This document shows positions 14,334-22,862 of a DNA stretch of 32,354 bases, in pieces (position 1 is the first letter of the stretch; every line of letters begins with the position of its first letter). The stretch is from Ruminococcaceae bacterium UBA7080. Lineage in GTDB: Bacteria; Bacillota; Clostridia; Oscillospirales; Acutalibacteraceae. The stretch is from assembly GCA_002493595.1 (NCBI GenBank), contig DKZG01000026.1, positions 1 through 32,354 of the forward strand. The letters are read 5' to 3'. The position numbers and the translations under genes were made by a program. Below the pieces are notes generated by a model. The model saw only the letters and a list, made by a program, of their open reading frames with translations, made no database searches and was not told the DNA's origin.

Positions 14334-15838
14334 GAGAGTCAATCCAAGCACAACAATTTAGACTGACATTGTCTAAGGAATTACAAGATACAGCTAAAGC
14401 TTCTTTTAGTTATCAACAATTTTGGAGCATTATATCAAATTACCTTCAGGAACTATATGGTAAATATGCGAATCCTGAGTATTGTTTATCATCGTATTTT
14501 GATAGTGAAGAATATAAAAATAATTGTCAAATTGTAAACTGTTGTGATGATATACCGCTTATCAATATTGATAATATTAATGATATGTTAATGGAGGAAG
14601 AGAATTACCTCAAAAATATTCAAAAAGTATTGAATCTGTTTGATTTCAATAATGATAATACTATTAAAATAGCCGATACTTTAGGCATTTTACCAAACAA
14701 AAACGATAAAGCCCTATTTCGTTATATTTTTATAAATAATAGATTGAATGAGAAAGAAATAAAAAAATTTGATAAAAATTTAATGGAAAATAGAAATTTA
14801 TTAAAATTAATTACAGATATGCTTGTTCAAAGCTTTAATGATGGATATCTATTGGAATTTCCAGCAACGGGCAGTGTAATGACACAGCAACATAGTCGTT
14901 ATTACTATCGTGGAGAAAATGCCTTTTATCATATTTCTAAAGCAAGTTCTTATCGAACAATTGATAATAGCCTACCAGTACAAATTCAGAGAATTATTGA
15001 TAGAATGCGTTTGTATCAATGTTGGGAAACACTTGACCGATTTGATGCAGTAAAATACTGGAAGTTTTCAGAAATTAACTATATGGCATTATCTCAGCAT
15101 TATGGATTTAAAACACCGATGTTAGATATTACTAGTGATTTAAAAACAGCATTATTTTTCGCTTGTTGTAAATATGGTAGTGATAATAAATGGCATCCGC
15201 TGAATAACAATGATTTTCTCCATGTAGATTCTAGACACTATATTTCCGATAATAGTGGAGATTCCAGATATGGTCTTCTTTATCGCACACCATCTGAAAT
15301 CACAGATCTTCGTTGGTGTACAGAAGGGAATAGTACGGCTTTTGAACTAATAACTCCTGTTGGATATCAGCCTTTTATGAGATGAAGTCATCAACACGCA
15401 TATATGATGTTGACGCAATCAAATTATGATTTACTGAAAGATAAATATTTTGATAAGTTTAAATTTAGACTTACTGAAGAATTGTGTAGTTGGATTTATA
15501 ATGAAATGGAACAGGGTAATTTAATTTATCCTAATGATGATATTCCAAATATTTCAAACGAAATAGAAAAAATTAATAAGCAAAAAACTTTTTCATTTAG
15601 CGTTTTTGAGATTACTGCAAGTGATTTTAAAATTGATAGTAAATATTTTAACAGTTTAATAAATACACTAGGAAAATATGGTATAAAAATAAAAAATAAT
15701 ATTTCTGTAATTAATCCAAAAAAATTATTACAAATAAATAGTGACTATTCTGCTGATTATGCTATGAATAAAATAGGGATACTCCCTAAAATGAGACCGA
15801 TGGTAACATTTCCATCAGATACTTTAGTTTCTATTTAG
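14330..15838 (+). pseudogene. FRG-domain protein with one in-frame TGA
   Basis: The frame from ATG 14330 runs to TGA at 15383-15385 (351 residues) and then stays open in the same frame to TAG at 15836-15838, for 502 codons. The FRG domain begins near residue 185 with SRYYYRGENAFYHISKASSYR; MALSQHYGFKTPMLDIT is the central QHYG/LD signature and LKTALFFACC follows. The family continues with a short segment of the type seen across the stop (VGYQPFMR, stop, SHQHAYMMLTQ), so TGA most likely replaces a Cys or Trp codon inside the domain. The remaining 150 residues are its C-terminal part. FRG proteins occur in defence and toxin settings with no settled biochemistry. No frameshift was found. Confidence 0.75.
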
Positions 15839-15926
15839 AAGATAATACTTTTTGATTGTATTATAAGTTAAGGGTTCAATTCCATACATAAAATTGCTCA
15901 ATGCATCTTTTTTGTAGTGGTTAGAC

Positions 15927-15965
15927 AAAACGGAAATGGTTACCGAAAGGTAGCCGTTTTTCTTT
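15927..15965 (+). terminator. Terminator of the accessory operon
   Basis: GGTTACC (15938-15944) and GGTAGCC (15949-15955) pair around a GAAA tetraloop, flanked by AAAACGG and CCGTTTTT. It closes the block of foreign-looking genes. Confidence 0.75.
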
Positions 15966-16015
15966 TGAATAGGGTCGTATTGTTTGATTGATTAACTGTG
16001 TGTATCTTAAAGCGG

Positions 16016-17314
16016 CTATATTTTCAAATCTCCATTAGCAGGATTGTTAATCAGTTTGCCGTTTTCCTCAAATCGGGACCCATGGCATGGGCAGTCCCAG
16101 GTGTGTTCATCGCTGTTCCATTTGAGTGCACAGCCGAGATGCGGGCATCTTTTTTTTGAAAAAGTCATAAGGTTTACGGCAGCTTCAAATCCGTTTATCA
16201 AAAGCTGCGGGTGCAAAATGCTTCTTGAAGGAGAGAAAACATCCGAATACTCATTTTTTTCACCGCAAACCATATCACATAAAATGTCGGCAGCCAGCAT
16301 TGAACCGGTCATACCCCATTTGTTAAACCCTGATGCAGTGTATAAATCAAGTGTTCTTTTAGAATAGTGACCTATATACGGCATACTGTCAAGACTCATG
16401 CAATCTTGTGTTGCCCAGTGGCAAACCTCTTTTGCATTCGGGTATTTCAAATTTGCGAATTTTCTTAATTTCTCCCAGTTACAGCCATCTTTTCCTGTAC
16501 GGTGTGCCCCTCCTCCGATTAAAAGCAGGTCTTTGTAATTTCTAAAAGAAAGTCCGTTGGTATTTTCATCGATATACATTCCGTCTACATCCTGAGCATT
16601 TTCCAGTGCGATTACATGACTTCTATCCTGATACAGTTTTAAATAATACGCCCCGTGCTTATTAATGAAAGGGAAATGAGTTGTTACTATAACCTTATCA
16701 GCTTTAATTTTAATGTTATCCGCAACAGCCGTATTGCCAATCATTTCTTTTATAAATGTGTTCTCATAAATGTTAAGATTCTTTGATATTTCAGATAAAA
16801 ATTTTAGCGGATGAAACTGTGCTTGCTCAGGAAAGCAAATTGCGCCTGCTATATCAAAAGGAAGCTTCAGCGTATTTTTGAATTCTGCTTTATATCCGAT
16901 TTTGTTTAATGCAGAAATTTCCTTTTCAATTTTATCCGGTGCATCAAGCGTATACACATAGTTGTTTTTTATTTCGTAGTCACAATCTATGTTTGCACAA
17001 AGTTTTTTATACATATTAAATGCCTTTTTATTGGCATTAAGATATTCTGACGCCAAATCGGCATCATTATTTTTCAGAAGTTTGTTATATATAAGATTAT
17101 GCTGATATGTTATTTTAGCTGTCGTGTTTTTTGTAACGCCGCTGCAAATTCTGCCTTTTTCAACCAGAATATAGTCTACGCCTTTTTGTTCTAAAAAATA
17201 CGCAGTAAGAATTCCGCTTATTCCTCCGCCTATTACCAGAACATCAGTTTTAAGATCTTTGTCAGGTGATGGAAATTTTGGCAGCCGGGCAGTTTCTTCC
17301 CAAATTGAACTCAT
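16016..17314 (-). CDS. FAD-dependent oxidoreductase with C-terminal Rieske domain
   Basis: I prefer ATG 17314, which has AAGG eight bases upstream; ATG 17323 is too close to it. Of about 432 residues, the N-terminal DVLVIGGGISGILTAYFLE is the FAD-binding GxGxxG fold of the DAO family, with VEKGRICSGVTKNTTAKIT after it. The C-terminal 50 residues hold a Rieske [2Fe-2S] site: CPHLGCALKW and CPCHGSRFEENG give the Cys-x-His and Cys-x-x-His ligands. This fusion occurs widely in Firmicutes as an amine or amino-acid oxidase-like protein of unproved substrate. It is transcribed alone, opposite to its neighbours. Confidence 0.88.
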   Translation of the reverse strand: MSSIWEETARLPKFPSPDKDLKTDVLVIGGGISGILTAYFLEQKGVDYILVEKGRICSGVTKNTTAKITYQHNLIYNKLLKNNDADLASEYLNANKKAFNMYKKLCANIDCDYEIKNNYVYTLDAPDKIEKEISALNKIGYKAEFKNTLKLPFDIAGAICFPEQAQFHPLKFLSEISKNLNIYENTFIKEMIGNTAVADNIKIKADKVIVTTHFPFINKHGAYYLKLYQDRSHVIALENAQDVDGMYIDENTNGLSFRNYKDLLLIGGGAHRTGKDGCNWEKLRKFANLKYPNAKEVCHWATQDCMSLDSMPYIGHYSKRTLDLYTASGFNKWGMTGSMLAADILCDMVCGEKNEYSDVFSPSRSILHPQLLINGFEAAVNLMTFSKKRCPHLGCALKWNSDEHTWDCPCHGSRFEENGKLINNPANGDLKI

Positions 17315-17518
17315 TTTTTTCATCCTTATTTTTTTATTTTTATTTTTTTAATTTTGATGATTTTTATACAGATTTTATTGCTGTTTTTTTTATAAAAAAA
17401 ACCTCCAAATAACAGTTTGTTAATAAACAATTCCGATAAAAATGTATAAATACACACTATATTGTTGTAATGTTTACAATTTGTTCACAAAATACGGCTA
17501 TTTATGAAAAAATTTTTA

Positions 17519-17547
17519 TTGAAATTTATTCTTTATGATGTTATACT
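17519..17547 (+). promoter_or_regulatory. Promoter of the Lys/Ala-rich membrane protein gene
   Basis: TTGAAA (17519-17524) and TATACT (17542-17547) are 17 bases apart, followed by AAGGGGG before the TTG start. Confidence 0.7.
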
Positions 17548-17576
17548 AATAGCAGACTTATAAGGGGGTTAATGCC

Positions 17577-18455
17577 TTGAGTAAAGAAGAAAAAAATGCA
17601 AAAAAGCTTGCTAAAAAGGAAGCAAAGCAAGAAAAGAAAAATGTGAAAGCTGAAGCTGCTGTCGCAAAGGCAAAGGCTAAGGCAGAAAAGAAACACGCTA
17701 AGGATTATGAAAAGTTTGTAAAGGATACTGATAAGAAAAATCAGCAGTTACAGGCTAAGGCAGCGAAGGACGGCAAAGAGTTTACACCTATTGCAATTCC
17801 TGCTATTGAGGAATTCAAATCCAAGGGTGAGCTCAAAGCTGAAAAGGCTACCGCTAAGGCATATGCAGCTTACATAAAGAAAATCGAAAAGAAGAATGCC
17901 AAAACGGAAAAGAAATGTGCTAAAAAAGGTCAGCCATTTGTTCCGATTGCGATTCCTACAGAAGAGGAGTTTGCTGCTACTGCAGTAAACGGCAATAAGG
18001 CAGGCAAAATTTTCATGATGATTATTCTTGTTCTTCTTATTTGGTTTCTTGTGTACTTTATGATTATGTTTATCAGCTATCAGTATCAGCCGCGTGTACC
18101 TGATGTTACGGAAACCGAAGGCGGTTCAAAGGTTGCTGCAACATATGAAACTTATTCAAATCCGCATGAGATTACAACTACACCTGATTACAGCATCGCT
18201 GATGCTAAGCTTTATTTAAAGCAGACACTTAAGGACAACTGGTCAGATCTTGGCTATAGCAGTGATCCTTCAAACTCTTCAATTTCTTATAACAACAGAA
18301 TTGAAAAGATTAACGGTGCAGATTGTTATATGTTCACTTGCGGCGGCAAAACATTTGCAGTTTCTGTCAAACTTTCTGCTGCGTATTATTGTCATAACGG
18401 CGAGTATTCACCGCTTTCATTCAATAATACAGATGAGTTCAATTGGAATAATTAA
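17577..18455 (+). CDS. One-pass membrane protein with Lys/Ala-rich repeated cytoplasmic region
   Basis: This is not a protein I recognise. The start is TTG 17577 after AAGGGGG; no ATG fits. Of 292 residues, 1-140 are strongly basic and Ala/Lys/Glu-rich and contain a duplicated unit of about 50 residues, each ending in an IAIP motif (TPIAIPAIEEF near 65-75 and VPIAIPTEEEF near 122-132). One membrane helix follows at about 143-168 (FMMIILVLLIWFLVYFMIMF). The outer part (170-292) is Ser/Thr/Tyr-rich with two Cys (CYMFTC) that could form a disulfide. The long basic tail would lie inside the cell under the positive-inside rule. A strong terminator follows. Confidence 0.8.
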   Translation: MSKEEKNAKKLAKKEAKQEKKNVKAEAAVAKAKAKAEKKHAKDYEKFVKDTDKKNQQLQAKAAKDGKEFTPIAIPAIEEFKSKGELKAEKATAKAYAAYIKKIEKKNAKTEKKCAKKGQPFVPIAIPTEEEFAATAVNGNKAGKIFMMIILVLLIWFLVYFMIMFISYQYQPRVPDVTETEGGSKVAATYETYSNPHEITTTPDYSIADAKLYLKQTLKDNWSDLGYSSDPSNSSISYNNRIEKINGADCYMFTCGGKTFAVSVKLSAAYYCHNGEYSPLSFNNTDEFNWNN

Positions 18456-18464
18456 TTAATCATG

Positions 18465-18495
18465 AAAACCCTTGCAATAAATGCAAGGGTTTTTA
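18465..18495 (+). terminator. Terminator after the membrane protein gene
   Basis: AAAACCCTTGCA pairs with TGCAAGGGTTTT and is followed by a T run. Confidence 0.85.
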
Positions 18496-18540
18496 ACTTT
18501 TTACTATATTTGCTATATCTGATTTTAGATTTTATATAAT

Positions 18541-18586
18541 AAAAAGCAAGGTGAATGCCATAATGCAGCAACACCTTGCTTTTTTA
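18541..18586 (-). terminator. Terminator of the UPF0210/ACT operon (works in both directions)
   Basis: AAAAAGCAAGGTG (18541-18553) pairs with CACCTTGCTTTTT, giving a T run on both strands. It lies five bases from the UPF0210 stop codon. Confidence 0.8.
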
Positions 18587-18590
18587 TTCT

Positions 18591-19946
18591 CTAATTTTTG
18601 AGACTGTGTAGAGGTGCCGGAATTTTTCCGCCCCTATTGATAAATTGTGAGGGTGACATTGTATTTACTTTCATAACCGGACCGCTTCCGAGCAGTCCTC
18701 CGAATTCAAGTTCGTCACCGATATTTTTTCCTATAGCCGGTATGACTCTTACGGCTGTTGTTTTGCCGTTAACCATGCCTATTGCTGCTTCATCAGCAAT
18801 AATTCCGCTGATTACTTCGGGAGTTGTGTCACCCGGAATAACAATCATATCAAGACCGACAGAACATACCGCTGTCATTGCCTCAAGCTTTTCTATTGTA
18901 AGTGAACCGCTTCTGGCTGCATCAATCATACCGGCATCTTCAGAAACAGGTATAAATGCCCCGGACAGTCCGCCGACACTTGATGAGGCCATTACACCAC
19001 CTTTTTTTACTGCGTCATTGAGCATAGCAAGGCAGGCTGTTGTTCCGGCTGCTCCGCACTGCTCAAGGCCTATTTCCTCAAGTATATGTGCAACTGAGTC
19101 ACCTACTGCAGGTGTTGGGGCCAGTGAAAGGTCAACAATGCCAAAAGGTACTCCCAGTCTTTTTGATGCTTCAACACCAACAAGCTGACCCATTCTGGTT
19201 ATTTTGAAAGCTGTTTTTTTAATCAGTTCAGCAACTTCATTAATTGAATATTCAGGATGTTTTGAAACAGCACTTCTTACTACACCCGGACCTGATACGC
19301 CTACGTTGATTACACAATCAGGTTCTGAAACGCCGTGAAAAGCACCTGCCATAAAGGGATTATCCTCGGGGGCATTGCAGAATACAACAAGCTTTCCGGC
19401 TGCAATACAGTCCTTGTCTTTCGTCAGTTCGGCTGCTTCTTTAACTTTTTGACCCATAATTTTTACGGCGTCAAGATTTATTCCTGCTTTGGTTGAACCG
19501 ATATTAACGGAAGAACAGATATGTTCGGTTTGGGCGAGCGCCTGCGGTATGGAGTGAATAAGCTCAAGATCACCTGCTGCAAATCCCTTTTGAACCAATG
19601 CACTGTATCCGCCTATGAAATTAACGCCTATTGTTCTTGCTGCTTTTTCCAGTGTAAGTGCGTATTTCACAGGATCGCCGCCGCTCACGCCAGCTAATAT
19701 AGCAATAGGGGTTACACTTACGCGCTTGTTAATAATTGGAATACCGAATTCTTTTTCAATTTGCTCACCGGTCTCAACAAGCTTCTCAGCTTTAGTGCAA
19801 ATTTTGTCGTAAATCTTTTGACAGGATTTATCAATATCCGAGTCTGCACAGTCGAGAAGTGATATTCCCATAGTTGTTGTGCGTATGTCAAGGCATTCAT
19901 CCTGTATCATTCTTATGGTTTCAAGAATATCGTTTGTATTAATCAA
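18591..19946 (-). CDS. PFL family protein, UPF0210 (DUF711)
   Basis: This 451-residue protein matches the UPF0210/DUF711 family over its full length: LDIRTTTMGISLLDC near the N-terminus, RVSVTPIAIL, GVSGPGVV and ACLAMLNDAVKKGG. Structures of the family resemble pyruvate formate-lyase-like folds, but no reaction is established. It follows the ACT-domain gene by 12 bases with GGAGG upstream, an arrangement conserved in Firmicutes, so the two probably act together, with the ACT partner sensing a small ligand. Confidence 0.92.
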   Translation of the reverse strand: MINTNDILETIRMIQDECLDIRTTTMGISLLDCADSDIDKSCQKIYDKICTKAEKLVETGEQIEKEFGIPIINKRVSVTPIAILAGVSGGDPVKYALTLEKAARTIGVNFIGGYSALVQKGFAAGDLELIHSIPQALAQTEHICSSVNIGSTKAGINLDAVKIMGQKVKEAAELTKDKDCIAAGKLVVFCNAPEDNPFMAGAFHGVSEPDCVINVGVSGPGVVRSAVSKHPEYSINEVAELIKKTAFKITRMGQLVGVEASKRLGVPFGIVDLSLAPTPAVGDSVAHILEEIGLEQCGAAGTTACLAMLNDAVKKGGVMASSSVGGLSGAFIPVSEDAGMIDAARSGSLTIEKLEAMTAVCSVGLDMIVIPGDTTPEVISGIIADEAAIGMVNGKTTAVRVIPAIGKNIGDELEFGGLLGSGPVMKVNTMSPSQFINRGGKIPAPLHSLKN

Positions 19947-19958
19947 AGGATTTTCCTC

Positions 19959-20228
19959 CTAAATTCTATGCATTGAGTTAAAAATATCTTCGTGCATTAC
20001 ATGAATGGAAAGATTATTTTCTGCACCGTATTCTGTCAGTTCATCAGAAAATTCGGTGAATGAAATACTGCTTTTTGATATGTCTGCCATCATAATCATG
20101 CAGAACATATCCTCCATAATAGTCTGGGATACTTCTGTTATATTGATATTGCTTTTGGCACAAACATCAGAAACCTTTGCAAGAATGCCGACTGTATCCT
20201 TGCCCACAACTGTTATTACTGCTCTCAT
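19959..20228 (-). CDS. ACT domain protein, UPF0237 family
   Basis: The 89-residue protein is a single ACT domain: RAVITVVGKDTVGILAKVSD at the start with the ligand-loop Gly, then INITEVSQTIMEDMFCMIMM. Free-standing ACT proteins bind amino acids or other small molecules. Start ATG follows GGAGGAG. It is the first gene of a two-gene operon with UPF0210. Confidence 0.92.
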   Translation of the reverse strand: MRAVITVVGKDTVGILAKVSDVCAKSNINITEVSQTIMEDMFCMIMMADISKSSISFTEFSDELTEYGAENNLSIHVMHEDIFNSMHRI

Positions 20229-20378
20229 ATCTGCTCCTCCGTAAAATGATTATTTAGTAAACTGTGAAAATTATAACAGAGTAATAAACTTTTTTCAATA
20301 AAGTAAAGAAATATATTTAATTTTTTTTTATAATGTGGTAAAATACTAAATAATTCATTTGGTGTGAGAGGATTTGCT

Positions 20379-21188
20379 TTGAGTTATAATAATATTGTAG
20401 ATATGCATACGCATAGTGCTTTTAGCTTTGACGGCAATGACAGCTGCAGTGCTCTTTGTGAAAGCGCATATTCAAAAGGCGCAAAAGCAATTGCCATAAC
20501 AGACCATTGTGATATTGACGGTGCTGATATAAATGTGCATGAATTTTGTTCTGCTCAGCTTAAAGAGCTGGAGTCTGTTAAAGGTGCTTACAGCGGCAGA
20601 TTAAAGGTTATGAAGGGCATTGAAATCGGTCAGGGTATTTACAGAAAAGAACTTACCGAGCGTGTTTTATGCCAATATGATTATGATTTTGTTTTAGGCT
20701 CACTTCATAATCTTGAAAATATGGAGGATTTTTTCTTCCTGAATTATAAAGACTATGATGTATACGAGCTTCTGCAGCGTTATTTTGAGGATTTGCATGA
20801 GCTTGCTGATTGGGGTGCTTTTGATGCTTTGGCACATCTTACTTATCCTTTGCGATATATTGCTGCAAGAGAAAAGATAAGCGTTGATATGTCAAAGTTT
20901 GACAATATTATCGACAGCATTTTCGAGAAGCTTGTTTCTAATAAAAAAGCCCTTGAAATCAATACTTCCGGCCTTTTTATGGAGATGAAGGATACTTTGC
21001 CGAATATCAGCTATGTCAAACGATTTAAACGAGCGGGCGGAGAATATATTACTCTTGGCTCTGACTCGCATTATGCGAAAAAGGTTTGTCAGGGAATTGA
21101 CATTGCAATGAAGCTTGCATATGATGCAGGCTTTCGCAGTATTACTGTTTATAAAAAACATCAGCCCGTGCTGATGCCTATTGAGTGA
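20379..21188 (+). CDS. PHP-domain phosphoesterase, histidinol-phosphatase-like
   Basis: The likely start is TTG 20379, six bases after AGAGGA; GTG 20364 overlaps that site. The product of about 269 residues begins with the PHP signature VDMHTHSAFSFDG (His10, His12), continues with AIAITDHCDIDG, and has GIEIGQGI, LGSLHN and LGSDSH. These are metal ligands of the PHP fold used by HisJ-type histidinol-phosphatases. No other his genes are nearby, so the substrate is open. It is the first gene of a close run with an Lrp regulator and an aminotransferase. Confidence 0.85.
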   Translation: MSYNNIVDMHTHSAFSFDGNDSCSALCESAYSKGAKAIAITDHCDIDGADINVHEFCSAQLKELESVKGAYSGRLKVMKGIEIGQGIYRKELTERVLCQYDYDFVLGSLHNLENMEDFFFLNYKDYDVYELLQRYFEDLHELADWGAFDALAHLTYPLRYIAAREKISVDMSKFDNIIDSIFEKLVSNKKALEINTSGLFMEMKDTLPNISYVKRFKRAGGEYITLGSDSHYAKKVCQGIDIAMKLAYDAGFRSITVYKKHQPVLMPIE

Positions 21189-21198
21189 GGTTGTATAT

Positions 21199-21678
21199 AT
21201 GAATAAATTACTTGATTTAATTGAAAAAAATCCTCGTCTTTCGAATAAAGAACTGGCGTCGATGCTTGGTTTGACAGAGGATGAGGTTGCTCAAAAGATT
21301 CGTGTTTATGAGGAAACAGGTGTTATAAAAGGCTACCGTGCAATGATCGATAAGGAAAAGGCACTGGCTGAAACGGTTACGGCCTTAATTGAAATTAAGG
21401 TTCATCCCAAATATGAGCATGGTTTTGATGAGGTCGCTCAGCGTATTGCTCAGCTTGAAGAGGTAGAGAGTGTTTACCTTATGAGCGGTGGTTTTGACCT
21501 TTGCTGTATGGTAACAGATAAATCTTTTCAGGAGGTTGCAATGTTTGTTGCCAGCCGTCTTGCACCTATGGACAGCGTTATGTCAACTGCAACGCACTTT
21601 TTGCTAAAAAAATTTAAGGAGCAGGGCATAATGTTTTATGAAGCTCCTAAGGATGATAGGGGGATAATTTCCTTTTGA
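21199..21678 (+). CDS. Lrp/AsnC-family transcriptional regulator
   Basis: I start at ATG 21199, which has GAGGT upstream and gives 159 residues; an in-frame start at 21181 would overlap the previous gene. The N-terminal winged helix reads IEKNPRLSNKELASMLGLTE and the C-terminal RAM/ligand domain contains VYLMSGGFDLCCMV. Lrp proteins sense amino acids. Its stop overlaps the start of the aminotransferase gene, a coupling common in Clostridia, and it probably controls that gene or this operon. Confidence 0.9.
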   Translation: MNKLLDLIEKNPRLSNKELASMLGLTEDEVAQKIRVYEETGVIKGYRAMIDKEKALAETVTALIEIKVHPKYEHGFDEVAQRIAQLEEVESVYLMSGGFDLCCMVTDKSFQEVAMFVASRLAPMDSVMSTATHFLLKKFKEQGIMFYEAPKDDRGIISF

Positions 21679-22862
21679 TTAACTACAGCGATTTTTTAAA
21701 TGAGAATATCCGAAATATAAAACCCAGCGGAATAAGAAAGTATTTTTCGATTGCCGAGGAAATGGATGATGTAATATCCTTGGGTGTAGGTGAGCCGGAT
21801 TTTCTTACCCCTTGGCATATCAGAAAAAAGGGTATTGAGACTTTGGAATACGGCAAAACAAGATACACCGCAAATGCAGGTCTTATTGAACTGAGAAATG
21901 AAATATCGGCTTTCTATAAAGCAAAGCATAATGTCGAATATAACCCCAAGAACGAGATATTGGTTACAGTAGGCGGCTCAGAGGGTATTGATATGTGCAT
22001 ACGTGCGCTAATCAGTCCGGGCGATGAGGTGCTTGTTGTTGAACCGTCCTTTGTTTGCTACAAACCTATTATTGAAATGTGCGGCGGTGTTGCCGTATCG
22101 CTTGAAACAAAGAATGAAAATAATTTCAAGCTGACTGCTAAGGAGCTTGAGGCAGCCATAACGGACAAGACTAAAATGCTTGTTCTGCCTTTTCCGAATA
22201 ATCCTACAGGTGCAGTTATGCGTAAAGATGATTTGGTTGCAATTGCCAAGGTCATAAAGGCACATAATCTTTTTGTTCTCTCCGATGAGATCTACAGCGC
22301 CCTTACATATGGTGATCAGTCACATGTTACGATTGCTTCCCTAAACGGTATGAAAGAGCGAACGGTGGTTATAAACGGTTTTTCAAAAACCTATGCTATG
22401 ACCGGCTGGAGACTTGGTTATGCCTTAGGCCCTGCCCCTGTGATTGAGCAGATGACAAAGCTTCACCAGTTTGCTATTATGTCAGCTCCTACAAATTCTC
22501 AGTATGCGGCGATAGAAGCGTTGCGAAACGGAGATAATGATATCAAAAAAATGCGTGATGACTATGATATGCGCAGAAGATTTACGGTTAATGCCTTTCG
22601 TGAAATTGGTCTTGAATGTTTTGAGCCTGAGGGTGCATTTTATGTTTTTCCTTGTATCAAATCAACAGGGCTTACATCCGATGCCTTTTGCGAAAGATTG
22701 ATTATGAGCAAGCGTGTTGCTGTTATTCCGGGCAATGCTTTCGGTGACAGTGGTGAAGGTTTTATCCGTGTTTCCTATTGCTACTCCATTGATAATATTA
22801 AAGAGGCAGTAAGACGTATCGGTGAATTTGTTAAAGAACTTGGAGAAAAAAATGGAAATTAA
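21675..22862 (+). CDS. Class I/II PLP-dependent aminotransferase
   Basis: The start is TTG 21675, overlapping the Lrp stop (TTGA), with AGGGGGA about ten bases upstream. The 395-residue protein has VGEPDF near 38-43, FPNNPTGA (173-180), SDEIYSAL (203-210), the PLP lysine K238 in GFSKTYAMTGWRLGY, and a C-terminal RVSYCYS carrying the substrate Arg. It resembles aspartate/aromatic aminotransferases of fold type I. Linked to an Lrp gene, it probably serves amino-acid metabolism; the donor cannot be told. Confidence 0.92.
   Translation: MINYSDFLNENIRNIKPSGIRKYFSIAEEMDDVISLGVGEPDFLTPWHIRKKGIETLEYGKTRYTANAGLIELRNEISAFYKAKHNVEYNPKNEILVTVGGSEGIDMCIRALISPGDEVLVVEPSFVCYKPIIEMCGGVAVSLETKNENNFKLTAKELEAAITDKTKMLVLPFPNNPTGAVMRKDDLVAIAKVIKAHNLFVLSDEIYSALTYGDQSHVTIASLNGMKERTVVINGFSKTYAMTGWRLGYALGPAPVIEQMTKLHQFAIMSAPTNSQYAAIEALRNGDNDIKKMRDDYDMRRRFTVNAFREIGLECFEPEGAFYVFPCIKSTGLTSDAFCERLIMSKRVAVIPGNAFGDSGEGFIRVSYCYSIDNIKEAVRRIGEFVKELGEKNGN

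Noticed and set aside
15383..15420. Selenocysteine readthrough of the FRG TGA.
   Set aside because: The downstream hairpin is only 6 bp with an 11-base AT-rich loop, unlike bacterial SECIS elements, and no Sec genes are in the window. Neighbouring TAA stops point to nonsense mutation.
15871..15883. A second right attachment site resembling the tRNA T-arm.
   Set aside because: Only about 12 of 13 bases match and the acceptor strand is absent, so I do not list it as a feature.
18598..19188. A long plus-strand ORF opposite the UPF0210 gene.
   Set aside because: It is a Ser/Thr/Pro-rich shadow of the well-conserved minus-strand gene.
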